From an uncultured Bacillaceae bacterium (GTDB lineage Bacteria; Bacillota; Bacilli; Bacillales; Amphibacillaceae), in NCBI GenBank assembly GCA_937925695.1, contig CALAMD010000122.1:1-49622 (forward strand): a stretch of DNA of 49,622 bases, written 5' to 3'. The notes under the pieces were generated by a model. It worked only from the letters and a program-made list of their open reading frames with translations, made no database searches and was not told the origin of the DNA. Shown here in pieces: positions 1 to 7,800 of this stretch; positions within the stretch are counted from its first letter, which is position 1; each line of letters starts with the position of its first letter. Made by a program: the position numbers and the translations under genes.

Positions 1-1
1 T

Positions 2-130
2 CAGACAAGAGAACTGCCTGATAATGTGACCAATTTAATGTATGCCTTACAAGCGTCCCTAGAACGAGCTAAAAAAGACAAACCTAAAGCAAAGAAAACA
101 ACAACAAAAAGGAAAAAAGTAGCAAAGTAA
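2..130 (+). CDS. Ku-like DNA end-binding protein, C-terminal end only (5' truncated)
   Basis: Only the last 42 residues are present, open from the window edge to TAA at 128-130. The segment NLMYALQASLERAKK followed by a lysine-rich tail resembles the C-terminus of bacterial Ku (B. subtilis YkoV, which has DLVSALQASIDRTRR before a basic tail). Bacterial Ku binds double-strand ends and recruits the ligase LigD in non-homologous end joining; the basic tail is known to aid DNA binding. The call rests on this short similarity alone, and the core beta-barrel lies outside the window. Confidence 0.6.
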   Translation, partial: QTRELPDNVTNLMYALQASLERAKKDKPKAKKTTTKRKKVAK

Positions 131-319
131 CAGGTTTTTCCCCTATAATATGAATAAAGGGGGATGATTTATTCACCATTTTTACACTCTTATATCATTT
201 TTGCGGTCCATTTACACCAAGATAACAACTTCTTTAAGATCTGATAAAACCCAAGTATTGACCTAAAAAAAAGGTTATCATGGGGGACACCAAAGAAATG
301 GGACAAGGGTGAGTAGAAA

Positions 320-1309
320 GTGGAAAGAAATCCTTACTTTGATAATGCAAAATTGTTGTTAATTTTTCTAGTTGTTTTTGGTCATATGATTCAACCTTTT
401 ATAGATAGTTCTCGATCATTAAATACGTTATATATGTGGATTTACACATTTCATATGCCAGCTTTTATTTTCCTATCAGGTTTCTTTGCTAAAGGATGTA
501 AAAATGTTAAGGATCTTATTAAATTAGCGCAAAAGATCCTTATCCCCTACATGATCTTTCAATTGATCTATACAGGTTATTATTACTTGATTGGCAAGAG
601 CAATTGGCAAGTAAATTTATTTTATCCTCATTGGTCGTTATGGTTTTTATTTAGTCTATTCAGCTGGCATTTACTCCTTTATTGGTTTAAAAGAATACCC
701 CCTCTGATGGGCATGCTCATTTCCGTTCAAATTGGTTTAATCGTCGGTTATATTGGTGATATTGGCCATATGTTTAGTTTATCAAGGACCTTTGTCTTCT
801 TCCCATTTTTCCTTGCCGGGTATTGGCTAACAACGAAGCAAGTGATGATTCTGAAGCGAAAAACAATACAAATGGCTTCATTAGCAATCATGATTGTGGT
901 TGCCATTCTGATCTATATTGCGCCAGAATTTAATTCTGGCTGGTTACTAGCTTCAAAATCCTATGATGACTTAGGTCTGCCGGAAATTGGTGGACTGGCT
1001 CGTTTACTTGTATACTTTACCTCAACATTGATGGTAATTGGTGTCTTAGCATGGGTACCGCAAAAACGATTTAAGTTTACGTATTTAGGTGAAAGAACCT
1101 TGTATGTATATTTATTGCATGGATTTTTCATTCAATTTTTCCGAGAAGCAGATTTGTTTACCGTCAACAATCTCTTTGATGTGATCGGCCTAGCTATTTT
1201 ATCAGCCATGCTGGTATGGCTGCTATCTAGCAAACCAATACAAGGGATTTGGCAACCATTTATTGAAGGCAGAGCAACGATTATTAAACGTGTAATAAGT
1301 GATCATTGA
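320..1309 (+). CDS. Membrane acyltransferase, acyltransferase-3 / NolL (fucose 4-O-acetylase-like) family
   Basis: A polytopic protein of 329 residues with roughly ten hydrophobic segments. The N-terminus carries the family signature: Asp8, Lys11 and FGH at 20-22 in the first membrane helix, then FHMPAFIFLSGFF around residue 45. Acyltransferase-3 proteins move acyl (often acetyl) groups from the cytoplasm onto sugars of surface polymers; COG3594 members include B. subtilis YfiQ and YkrP. The acceptor here is unknown. The GTG start at 320 is preceded by a GGGTGAG ribosome binding site. It stands alone between the Ku-like gene and a small orphan gene. Confidence 0.8.
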   Translation: MERNPYFDNAKLLLIFLVVFGHMIQPFIDSSRSLNTLYMWIYTFHMPAFIFLSGFFAKGCKNVKDLIKLAQKILIPYMIFQLIYTGYYYLIGKSNWQVNLFYPHWSLWFLFSLFSWHLLLYWFKRIPPLMGMLISVQIGLIVGYIGDIGHMFSLSRTFVFFPFFLAGYWLTTKQVMILKRKTIQMASLAIMIVVAILIYIAPEFNSGWLLASKSYDDLGLPEIGGLARLLVYFTSTLMVIGVLAWVPQKRFKFTYLGERTLYVYLLHGFFIQFFREADLFTVNNLFDVIGLAILSAMLVWLLSSKPIQGIWQPFIEGRATIIKRVISDH

Positions 1310-1413
1310 GGCCAATATCTTCCGGCTCCTTTAGGTTCACCCCCCCTTATATAGGAGGGATTTTGTCAAAGTATGTCATTGTCTGTAAAGTTTGTAAATT
1401 TTTAATTTTCCTA

Positions 1414-1442
1414 TTGATTATCTGTATATTTATCTGTACAAT
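1414..1442 (+). promoter_or_regulatory. Candidate sigma-A promoter of the 49-residue orphan gene
   Basis: TTGATT at 1414-1419, a 17-base spacer, and TACAAT at 1437-1442, with a second overlapping TATAAT at 1443-1448. Transcription would begin near 1450, about 55 bases before the small ORF at 1505. Confidence 0.5.
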
Positions 1443-1504
1443 TATAATAACCTCCGGCGATATCTGAATGATTCTTTTTTTTCGAGAGGGGGAATCTTAG
1501 CGTT

Positions 1505-1654
1505 ATGATAAGCTTTTTAGAAGTGTGTAAACATACTAAGAATAAGCTTGGAAGAGATTTACATCAAAAAGAAAAAGAGTTTTTACAGTGGATGTGCCAA
1601 CGCTATGAAATGGAAAAGGCAAAAAGTAAGCAGTCAGATGAGTATGGACCATAA
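1505..1654 (+). CDS. Small hypothetical protein, 49 residues
   Basis: ATG at 1505 to TAA at 1652, preceded by a GAGAGGGGG ribosome binding site (spacing slightly long), a promoter at 1414-1442 and a hairpin terminator at 1751-1776. A self-contained transcription unit argues for a real gene. The protein is highly charged, with two cysteines (Cys9 and Cys31), a KEKEFLQWM core and a Lys/Ser tail. It has no signal peptide or membrane segment and is probably helical and cytoplasmic. I do not recognise the family. Short charged proteins of this size in Bacillaceae are often regulators or antagonists, but nothing here shows that. Confidence 0.55.
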   Translation: MISFLEVCKHTKNKLGRDLHQKEKEFLQWMCQRYEMEKAKSKQSDEYGP

Positions 1655-1750
1655 GCCACTTTGAAAAGACATTCGGAATGATCTTCATCTTGATACATTA
1701 TCTATTAATGAACTTGAATAACACGTCTTATATATTATTGCACTTTCTTC

Positions 1751-1780
1751 ATGAGTCTTGGGACACCAAGGCTCATTTTA
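1751..1780 (+). terminator. Hairpin terminator after the small orphan gene
   Basis: An 11-bp stem with one G-T wobble (ATGAGTCTTGG / CCAAGGCTCAT), a four-base loop and a short T-rich tail. Confidence 0.55.
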
Positions 1781-1847
1781 TTGGTGTTGTCGAGAGAAAA
1801 TAGTGTAAGATATGAGTAACGAATAGTATCGACAAGGATGGATAACA

Positions 1848-2156
1848 GTGGCCGTTTCAAATAGAACCATTATTACAAAAATGATTGATGAATTGGAGAA
1901 GGCAAAGACTCATCATGATCACGTAACAACGATGAAAAAGCATATTGAAAATGTGAAACTTCTCTGTGAGTTGTTATTAGAAGCAGATCAACCTGAGAAT
2001 AAAAGGATTGAAACAACGGATCTATCGGCTCAAGAACTAAAAGTCATGTTAGGTGATAGTCATACAAATAAAGCTCAACAAGGTAAATTAGATACACAAA
2101 AAAGCAAGCCTGACTTTTACGACGAAGGGAATGGCGATTCTATTTTTGATTTTTAG
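1848..2156 (+). CDS. ywdI: YwdI-family protein (DUF5327)
   Basis: A 102-residue protein matching B. subtilis YwdI in layout: an N-terminal helical part (TIITKMIDELEKAK), a variable linker, and a conserved C-terminal tail ending GNGDSIFDF. The function is unknown. No membrane segment is visible and it is probably a cytoplasmic helical protein. GTG start at 1848 with AAGGATGG six bases upstream. In B. subtilis ywdI also lies close to gerQ (ywdL), so position supports the call. It converges on gerQ and shares a bidirectional terminator with it. Confidence 0.75.
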   Translation: MAVSNRTIITKMIDELEKAKTHHDHVTTMKKHIENVKLLCELLLEADQPENKRIETTDLSAQELKVMLGDSHTNKAQQGKLDTQKSKPDFYDEGNGDSIFDF

Positions 2157-2202
2157 TGCTGATCGATGGAAAGGCCTATATAATAAATCTACGTTCACAA
2201 AT

Positions 2203-2238
2203 AAAAAGATGACACATGTATGGAGTGTCATCTTTTTT
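2203..2238. terminator. Bidirectional terminator between ywdI and gerQ
   Basis: Inverted repeat AAAAAGATGACAC / GTGTCATCTTTTT around a nine-base loop, with T runs on both strands. It serves the convergent ywdI and gerQ units. Confidence 0.85.
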
Positions 2239-2272
2239 ACTGCTACAAGGTGAATAAAACCAAAAAAAATCA

Positions 2273-2713
2273 CTATCGTGGTTCGTAATTTGACAATTGA
2301 TTTTGCCCTTGGAATGGGTAGGAATAGTTGATTTCTTCATCGAAGGTAACATAGTCTAGGTATACCATTAGCAATAAATATCTTCGCCCTGTTTCAGGGT
2401 CACTAATAATGATATGGTCTCTTCCTGCGGCCTCAATAATCCCTTTAAATACTTTCGTGTTTCCACCATTTCTCCCTTCAAAGGTCATATAAATAGTGGC
2501 CAATTTCCCACGATTTAAACGTAAAATATTTTCAATATAGGACTGTTGGATAGGTAACATACCTTGTTGCCCTGCTTGAGTCCCTCCTTGACCTTGGCTT
2601 GGTTGTTGTTGCCGAAGATCATTTGGAAAATAGGTTGGTACAGTATAAGGGTTATAAAATGGGCCAGGGACTCCGCTATAATGGTAGCCTACTTGTTGTT
2701 GATTGTCAGTCAT
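2273..2713 (-). CDS. gerQ: Spore coat / germination protein GerQ
   Basis: 146 residues. The N-terminal 50 or so are Gln/Gly/Pro-rich and low complexity. From MLPIQQSYIENILRLNRGK onward the protein is the conserved GerQ domain (GIIEAAGRDHIIISDP, LDYVTFDEEI). GerQ sits in the inner spore coat and is needed to localise the cortex hydrolase CwlJ. Here cwlJ lies directly upstream on the same strand, as expected for a co-transcribed pair. The ribosome binding site AGGAGG is seven bases before ATG 2713. The N-terminus reads MTDNQQQ and lacks the lysines at positions 2, 4 and 5 through which B. subtilis GerQ is cross-linked by transglutaminase. Confidence 0.93.
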   Translation of the reverse strand: MTDNQQQVGYHYSGVPGPFYNPYTVPTYFPNDLRQQQPSQGQGGTQAGQQGMLPIQQSYIENILRLNRGKLATIYMTFEGRNGGNTKVFKGIIEAAGRDHIIISDPETGRRYLLLMVYLDYVTFDEEINYSYPFQGQNQLSNYEPR

Positions 2714-2810
2714 AACACTAACCTCCTATGGTGTTAATATCAGCAATTGAAATGATAGAAATAACGTTTTATTTCTATCCTTGGTTTCATGCTAAAATTT
2801 TTTGGTTACA

Positions 2811-3230
2811 TCAATAAACAGCTGGACATTCTGAAGCTAAAGGTGAAAAAAAGCAATGAGATTGAAATCGTCCTGTGTTCCATTGGCCGAACCATTGGGC
2901 AGGACACGCGCCTTCAGGACGAAAAAACCATAATGCATTTGTTGCAGGGTGGAAGCGTTCTCCTCTAATTACACGTCTAGCTAATCGAATATCTTGCTCT
3001 CTAGCTCGTTGATAAAAATAGCCTTTCTGAGTTGCTTCAAAACCACCAGGGCTTTGAAAAACCATTTCTGTAATACTAGCTAAATCAAAATCTAAACACC
3101 TCGCTAAGACCCGATTAACGCCGACGTTACCTACCATTAACATGCCTAATTGTCCGTCGCCTTCTGCTTCAGCACGCATGAGCCGAGCTAGCAATCTTAC
3201 TTCTTCTTCATTCGCTTTGACAACAGCCAT
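2811..3230 (-). CDS. cwlJ: Spore cortex-lytic hydrolase CwlJ
   Basis: 139 residues in the SleB/CwlJ hydrolase_2 family (B. subtilis CwlJ has 142). The catalytic-type glutamate lies in the segment LMRAEAEGDGQLGM, followed by the conserved VNRVL and the C-terminal HPATNALWFF region. CwlJ degrades spore cortex peptidoglycan during germination and is triggered by Ca-dipicolinate. The start MAVVKANEEE is chosen because GAGGTG lies eight bases upstream; the frame is open 57 bases further. A sequence resembling a sigma-E minus-10 (CATACATA, complement of 3255-3262) lies just upstream, with no clear minus-35. Confidence 0.93.
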   Translation of the reverse strand: MAVVKANEEEVRLLARLMRAEAEGDGQLGMLMVGNVGVNRVLARCLDFDLASITEMVFQSPGGFEATQKGYFYQRAREQDIRLARRVIRGERFHPATNALWFFRPEGACPAQWFGQWNTGRFQSHCFFSPLASECPAVY

Positions 3231-3383
3231 CTGGTAACACCTCACTTCTGTATATATGTATGCAAGGTTGGGAAAGATGTGTGTCAAAAGTCCAGAAAAT
3301 GCCTACCGTGTTAAAACGATGTGTTTTAGTGTGAACCTATTGTTTAACACATGTTTTGGCCATCCGTTCAAGTGAAAAATTGC

Positions 3384-3500
3384 GATTCGCCGAATCAAAC
3401 GCGATATTCGCCGAATCTACCTTGATAATCGCTGAATAATTTCGATATTCGCCGAATCAAACGCCATATTCGCCGAATCCCCCATGATAATCGCCGAATC
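3384..3500. repeat. Array A: six copies of a GATTCGCCGAATC palindrome at 20-21 bp spacing
   Basis: Copies are centred at 3390, 3411, 3432, 3452, 3473 and 3494, giving steps of 21, 21, 20, 21 and 21 bp. Four carry the core ATTCGCCGAATC exactly; the third (AATCGCTGAAT) and sixth (AATCGCCGAATC) are degenerate. The palindrome is GATTC-GCC-GAATC. Spacers of eight or nine bases differ from copy to copy. The array fills much of the 489-base gap between the divergent cwlJ and pta genes. The same element recurs at 24013-24106. Confidence 0.85.
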
Positions 3501-3719
3501 ACATAACGACGCGGTAACAAATAATGTTTAATTTTGTTAATATAGGATTGGTTTGGTGGACAAGCCCATCCCCGATGTTAAATTTCGTTTAAGGAAATAG
3601 TAATTGCTTTAATAATCACTTTAAATAGGCTATCATGAGAAATAGTGAGCATTACCTTTTAAGTTAGAAAAGACGCTTTTTTGGCTATTAAATAATAAAA
3701 ATATAATGGAGGCAAACCC

Positions 3720-4697
3720 ATGAGTAATTTATTCGATGAATTAACGACCCAATTGGAAAACACAAATAAAGTTATTGTCTTTCCAGAGGCATTAGACGAG
3801 CGAATTTTAACGGCTGCTAGCAGATTAAGTAGCGAAGGGATTCTGACGCCATTATTAATAGGTGATGAAAAAGAAATTAACGCAAAAGCCCAGGAGTTGG
3901 GTGTGAATATTGATCGTTGTCAACTCGTTAATCCACATGAATATGCTGATTTTAATGAGATGGTTGATGCCTTTGTAGAACGTCGTAAAGGAAAAGCAAC
4001 TAAAGAGCAGGCCGAAGAAATATTGTTAAACGCAAATTACTTTGGTACGATGCTTGTTTATATGGGGAAAGCAGATGGACTCGTAAGTGGTGCTGTAAAC
4101 TCGACAGGTGATACAGTTAGACCTGCTTTACAAATTATTAAAACAAGAGATGGGGTAAGCAAAACGTCAGGAATCTTTATCATGAACCGTGGTGAAGAAA
4201 GATACGTGTTTGCCGATTGTGCGATAAATATCTCACCTAATAGTGAAGATTTAGCAGAAATTGCGGTCGAAAGTGCTAAAACAGCCGAGCTATTTAATAT
4301 AGAACCACGTGTCGCCATGCTCAGTTTTTCTACTAAAGGTTCAGCGAAATCACCTGAAACAGAGAAGGTTGTTGAGGCCCTGCAAATTGCCAAAGAAAAA
4401 GATCCATCACTCATTATTGATGGTGAATTTCAATTTGATGCAGCATTTGTGCCAGAAGTAGCTGTGAAAAAGGCACCTAATTCTGTCATTAAAGGAGATG
4501 CCAATGTTTTTGTATTTCCGAGCTTAGAAGCAGGGAATATCGGTTATAAATTGGTTGAACGCTTGGCTGGATTTGAAGCAATTGGGCCAATTTTACAAGG
4601 CTTGAAGAAACCAGTAAATGATTTATCACGGGGCTGTAACACTGACGATGTATATAAATTAGCATTAATTACTGCTGTCCAAGCAACCCGTTCATAA
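3720..4697 (+). CDS. pta: Phosphate acetyltransferase
   Basis: A single-domain Pta of 325 residues, the usual size in Bacillus. It interconverts acetyl-CoA and acetyl phosphate, the first step of overflow acetate formation. The family signature runs through YMGKADGLVSGAVNSTGDT, AMLSFSTKGSA near residue 200 and DGEFQFDAAFVP near 240. ATG 3720 follows a GGAGG site. It is monocistronic, closed by a strong terminator. The long leader from 3501 holds no promoter that I can place with confidence, and no clear CcpA site. Confidence 0.95.
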   Translation: MSNLFDELTTQLENTNKVIVFPEALDERILTAASRLSSEGILTPLLIGDEKEINAKAQELGVNIDRCQLVNPHEYADFNEMVDAFVERRKGKATKEQAEEILLNANYFGTMLVYMGKADGLVSGAVNSTGDTVRPALQIIKTRDGVSKTSGIFIMNRGEERYVFADCAINISPNSEDLAEIAVESAKTAELFNIEPRVAMLSFSTKGSAKSPETEKVVEALQIAKEKDPSLIIDGEFQFDAAFVPEVAVKKAPNSVIKGDANVFVFPSLEAGNIGYKLVERLAGFEAIGPILQGLKKPVNDLSRGCNTDDVYKLALITAVQATRS

Positions 4698-4715
4698 TTT
4701 AACTCTGAACAAAAT

Positions 4716-4757
4716 AAAACTGGAAACGACGGACGATTCGTTGTTTCCAGTTTTTTT
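4716..4757. terminator. Terminator between convergent pta and lipL
   Basis: Stem AAAACTGGAAAC / GTTTCCAGTTTT followed by seven T; the reverse strand also ends in T, so it can serve both genes. Confidence 0.9.
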
Positions 4758-4778
4758 GCATTCTCATACCAATGCTTA

Positions 4779-5639
4779 TCATCTGTTAAGTTTATATTCG
4801 CTAATTTTCTCATTTCGCTTATGCATTTGAGCGAAGCGGGTCTCAAAAGTGGTTAACTCTTGATCTGTCAGCGGCGAGATAATGACTTCTTTACTCAACT
4901 TGGTAATAGTGTGTTTAATACGTTCAATCATTTGTTCGGTTGTTATCTCAGTATTTAACAAAGTTGCTAATGATGCCATTTTTTCCGGTTTTACTGTCGG
5001 ATAAGTAAACGTTGTTTGTTCATTTTTTAAACTAAGATCATAAAAATCTCTTACTATTTCTGCTCGTGTTTTACTATCCCCATTCACATCAATATAAATA
5101 TGAATGGTCACCCCGTTTTTTAATCTCCGTTGCGAAATACCGGCAAATTTAACACCGTTAATGCTTAAATCATAATCACCGGGACAAAATGAACCAACAA
5201 TTTCATAGGCCCGGATATTTGTCGTTAAATCTTGTAACGTTAATTGGACAAATTGATACATGATGTCATAGGCATCATTAATTGAGAGTTGTCTAGCTGC
5301 CGGCAAGATTAATGATAGATTAATGACTCCTTCATCTAATGCAACAGCCAAGCCACCAGAATTACGGATAATCACATCATATTGATGATGATGTAAAAAG
5401 CGGACCCCTTCCTCCAAATAGGGTAACCTGCCGTCTGGAATACCTAACACAACTGTTTTATCATGACTCCAGAGCCGTAGCGTAGCAGGTGAAGAATTGT
5501 CACTGACAGAAAGTGCGATTGCATCATCAATAGCAAAGGAGGTCATCGCCGAATCCATTTTGTTAACAGAATGATGTTTTGTTGTATGATCGAGTAAGCG
5601 AATTGTTTGCGTCTTTAAGTAGTTTTTCCAATTATCCAT
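4779..5639 (-). CDS. lipL: Octanoyl-[GcvH]:protein N-octanoyltransferase LipL
   Basis: 286 residues in the biotin/lipoate protein ligase fold. LipL moves the octanoyl group from GcvH to the E2 subunits of 2-oxoacid dehydrogenases by amidotransfer. The catalytic cysteine is Cys152 in SFCPGDYDLS (B. subtilis LipL uses Cys150), with the conserved GVKFAGISQRR after it and IIRNSGGLAVA before. In B. subtilis the gene is ywfL, near pta and ywfO as here. The start is set by AAAGGAG six bases before ATG 5639. Confidence 0.9.
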   Translation of the reverse strand: MDNWKNYLKTQTIRLLDHTTKHHSVNKMDSAMTSFAIDDAIALSVSDNSSPATLRLWSHDKTVVLGIPDGRLPYLEEGVRFLHHHQYDVIIRNSGGLAVALDEGVINLSLILPAARQLSINDAYDIMYQFVQLTLQDLTTNIRAYEIVGSFCPGDYDLSINGVKFAGISQRRLKNGVTIHIYIDVNGDSKTRAEIVRDFYDLSLKNEQTTFTYPTVKPEKMASLATLLNTEITTEQMIERIKHTITKLSKEVIISPLTDQELTTFETRFAQMHKRNEKISEYKLNR

Positions 5640-5683
5640 GCCAATCTCCTTTAAGGGCTTATCCTTTCGAGAACAAGCTATCT

Positions 5684-5712
5684 ATTATATAATATAGCAA
5701 AGTGGATGAAAA
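5684..5712 (-). promoter_or_regulatory. Candidate lipL promoter overlapping the ywfO 5' region
   Basis: On the reverse strand: TTTTCA (complement of 5707-5712), 17 bases, TATAAT (complement of 5684-5689). The AT palindrome TATATAATATA also offers a forward minus-10, TATAAT at 5688-5693, for ywfO. The two divergent genes may therefore share one core promoter region. Confidence 0.5.
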
Positions 5713-7058
5713 AGTGGGTGAAAAAACGATTGGTTTATAAGGATCAGAAACTTGATGAAGTTAAAGTGTTTAAGGATCCGGTTCATCGGTACGTCCGAGT
5801 AAGTGATCGGGTGATTTGGGATTTAATTGGTACACCCGAATTTCAGAGATTAAGAAGAATTAAACAGCTTGGTACGACCTTTTTAACATTCCATGGTGCT
5901 GAACATAGTCGTTTCAATCATTCATTAGGAGTCTATGAAATTGTTCGCCGAATCATTGACAAATTCGAATCATATACCGAATGGCCAGAGGAAGAACGGT
6001 TACTTTGCCTTTGTGCAGCTCTCCTTCATGATTTAGGCCATGGTCCATTTTCACATTCTTTTGAAAAAGTATTTAGCTTAGATCATGAAAAGATCACGAA
6101 GGCAATTATTTTAGGTGATACAGCAGTAAACCGAATTCTTGAAAAAGTAGAACAAGGATTTGCTGCAAAAGTAGCTAGTGTTATTGATAAATCATATGAT
6201 GATAAACTTATCGTCAGTTTAATATCAAGTCAAACCGATGCAGATCGCATGGATTATTTACTACGAGATGCCTATTATACAGGTGTTAGTTATGGCCACT
6301 TCGATTTGGATCGAATTTTACGGGTAATGCGTCCAACTAAAGATCAAGTTGTGATTAAATCAACCGGGATGCATGCGATTGAAGATTATATTATGTGTCG
6401 TTATCAAATGTATTGGCAAGTCTATTTTCATCCGGTCACAAGAAGTGCCGAAGTTATCTTAACAAAAATTCTTGACCGAGCCAAATATCTCTATGAAACG
6501 GATTATGTTTTTTCTCTCGAACCGACTCATTTCATCTCATTCTTTCATGAAGATCATGAAATAAATATCCATGACTATTTTAAATTAGATGAGTCGGTTG
6601 TTCTGTATTATTTTCAGCTCTGGCAAGATGAACAAGATCCAATATTAAGTGATTTAAGTCATCGGTTTGTTAATCGTAATTTATTTAAATATATTGAGAT
6701 TAATCCAGTAGAAGAAATGGATAAATATGAGCAGTTACGTGAGCTCTTTAAAGAGGCACAAATCGATCCAGATTACTATCTAGCTATTGATTCTTCATCT
6801 GATCTACCATACGATTTTTACCAATCAGAAGAAAAAGAAAGAATGCCGATCTTTTTAATGATGCCAAATGGTGACTTCAAAGAACTATCAACCCACTCTG
6901 AAGTTGTTGAAGCTATTTCGAGAAAAAGACGAACTGATCATAAATTATATTTTCCGTTAGATTTCATCGAGCAAATTTCACAACCCGAGTTACAACGAAA
7001 GATACTCGATTTATTGTCTTATCAAATGTATGAAGAAGAACGATTTGATGAAATATAA
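5706..7058 (+). CDS. ywfO: HD-domain phosphohydrolase YwfO
   Basis: 450 residues, homologous to B. subtilis YwfO and related HD-superfamily dNTP triphosphohydrolases. Metal ligands are visible as H...HD: FHGAEHSRFNHSLG near 60, LLHDLGHGPFSHSFE near 110, and the SSQTDADRMDYLLRDA segment. The family hydrolyses phosphoester bonds of nucleotides; the substrate here is not shown. ATG 5706 has almost no leader and no well-placed ribosome binding site. Homologues start a few residues before KVFKDPVH, so TTG 5730, preceded by AGTGGGTG, may be the true start. Confidence 0.88.
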   Translation: MKKWVKKRLVYKDQKLDEVKVFKDPVHRYVRVSDRVIWDLIGTPEFQRLRRIKQLGTTFLTFHGAEHSRFNHSLGVYEIVRRIIDKFESYTEWPEEERLLCLCAALLHDLGHGPFSHSFEKVFSLDHEKITKAIILGDTAVNRILEKVEQGFAAKVASVIDKSYDDKLIVSLISSQTDADRMDYLLRDAYYTGVSYGHFDLDRILRVMRPTKDQVVIKSTGMHAIEDYIMCRYQMYWQVYFHPVTRSAEVILTKILDRAKYLYETDYVFSLEPTHFISFFHEDHEINIHDYFKLDESVVLYYFQLWQDEQDPILSDLSHRFVNRNLFKYIEINPVEEMDKYEQLRELFKEAQIDPDYYLAIDSSSDLPYDFYQSEEKERMPIFLMMPNGDFKELSTHSEVVEAISRKRRTDHKLYFPLDFIEQISQPELQRKILDLLSYQMYEEERFDEI

Positions 7059-7116
7059 ATAGATAGATCATAACAACTGGCAAATAACCAATTGATGATG
7101 AAGCAGAGGGAGGAAT

Positions 7117-7650
7117 ATGATCGTGAGTTTTGATCAGTCTGCAAATCAAAATAAGAAAAAGCGTAAAATGTTTACGATTATCAAGGACGATCCGACCGAT
7201 GGACATGGTGGTTTTGGTGCAGGATCGATCTCATTAGAAAACATGTCCTCAGTCATTGTTGACCCTAACAAAAATGAAGCATATGTTGATATGGATGCGA
7301 TGCATGCCCGTAGTGAGATCGAACGTCGTGTACGTTATTATCCAGATAAAAGTAAGGTTCCAAATGGTCTATTATATTGGATTGTTTGGGTTACTGTTGA
7401 AAGAGGAGAAAACGGTCCCTATTATTCAGGTGTAGCCGCGAGTGAATTACGGATTGATCGTCCTAACAAACGCGCTTATAAGTCAATGCCTGAACATGTA
7501 TCTCATATGGAAAAATCCTTAAAAGGCGAAATCGTTGTTGATCATATGGATGACCATTCTAAAAAGCTCTTATATGAATTTCTACAAACTTTTGATGAAA
7601 AACTATGGAAAAATTCCGCGGAAAGACTTAAAAAGGCATTCAAATATTGA
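7117..7650 (+). CDS. ywhD: YwhD family protein
   Basis: 177 residues matching B. subtilis YwhD: FTIIKDDPTDGHGGFG near the N-terminus, SSVIVDP, and YVDMDAMHARSEIERR. The function is unknown; there is no signal peptide or membrane segment. GAGGGAGG ends three bases before ATG 7117 but nine before the in-frame GTG at 7123, so the protein may begin at MSFDQS. It follows ywfO by 58 bases and ends in a strong shared terminator. Confidence 0.85.
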   Translation: MIVSFDQSANQNKKKRKMFTIIKDDPTDGHGGFGAGSISLENMSSVIVDPNKNEAYVDMDAMHARSEIERRVRYYPDKSKVPNGLLYWIVWVTVERGENGPYYSGVAASELRIDRPNKRAYKSMPEHVSHMEKSLKGEIVVDHMDDHSKKLLYEFLQTFDEKLWKNSAERLKKAFKY

Positions 7651-7748
7651 ACATTTTGTGACATTTCTTAAATCAGTCCTTATATTCTTGTTCTTTCCCC
7701 ATAGAATTTGTAAGATATAAATACATGGGCAACATGTTTTACTAGGGC

Positions 7749-7795
7749 AATAAAGGAGCTAACGAGCCATTCGGTTAGCTCCTTTATTGTTTTTA
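7749..7795. terminator. Bidirectional terminator between ywhD and the class A PBP gene
   Basis: A perfect 15-bp stem (AATAAAGGAGCTAAC / GTTAGCTCCTTTATT), ten-base loop, and T-rich flank on the forward strand. Confidence 0.92.
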
Positions 7796-7800
7796 TACCT

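Noticed and set aside
3384..3500. CRISPR array
   Set aside because: The repeat is a 13-bp palindrome with spacers of eight or nine bases, and no cas genes are present. CRISPR repeats and spacers are each typically above 20 bases.
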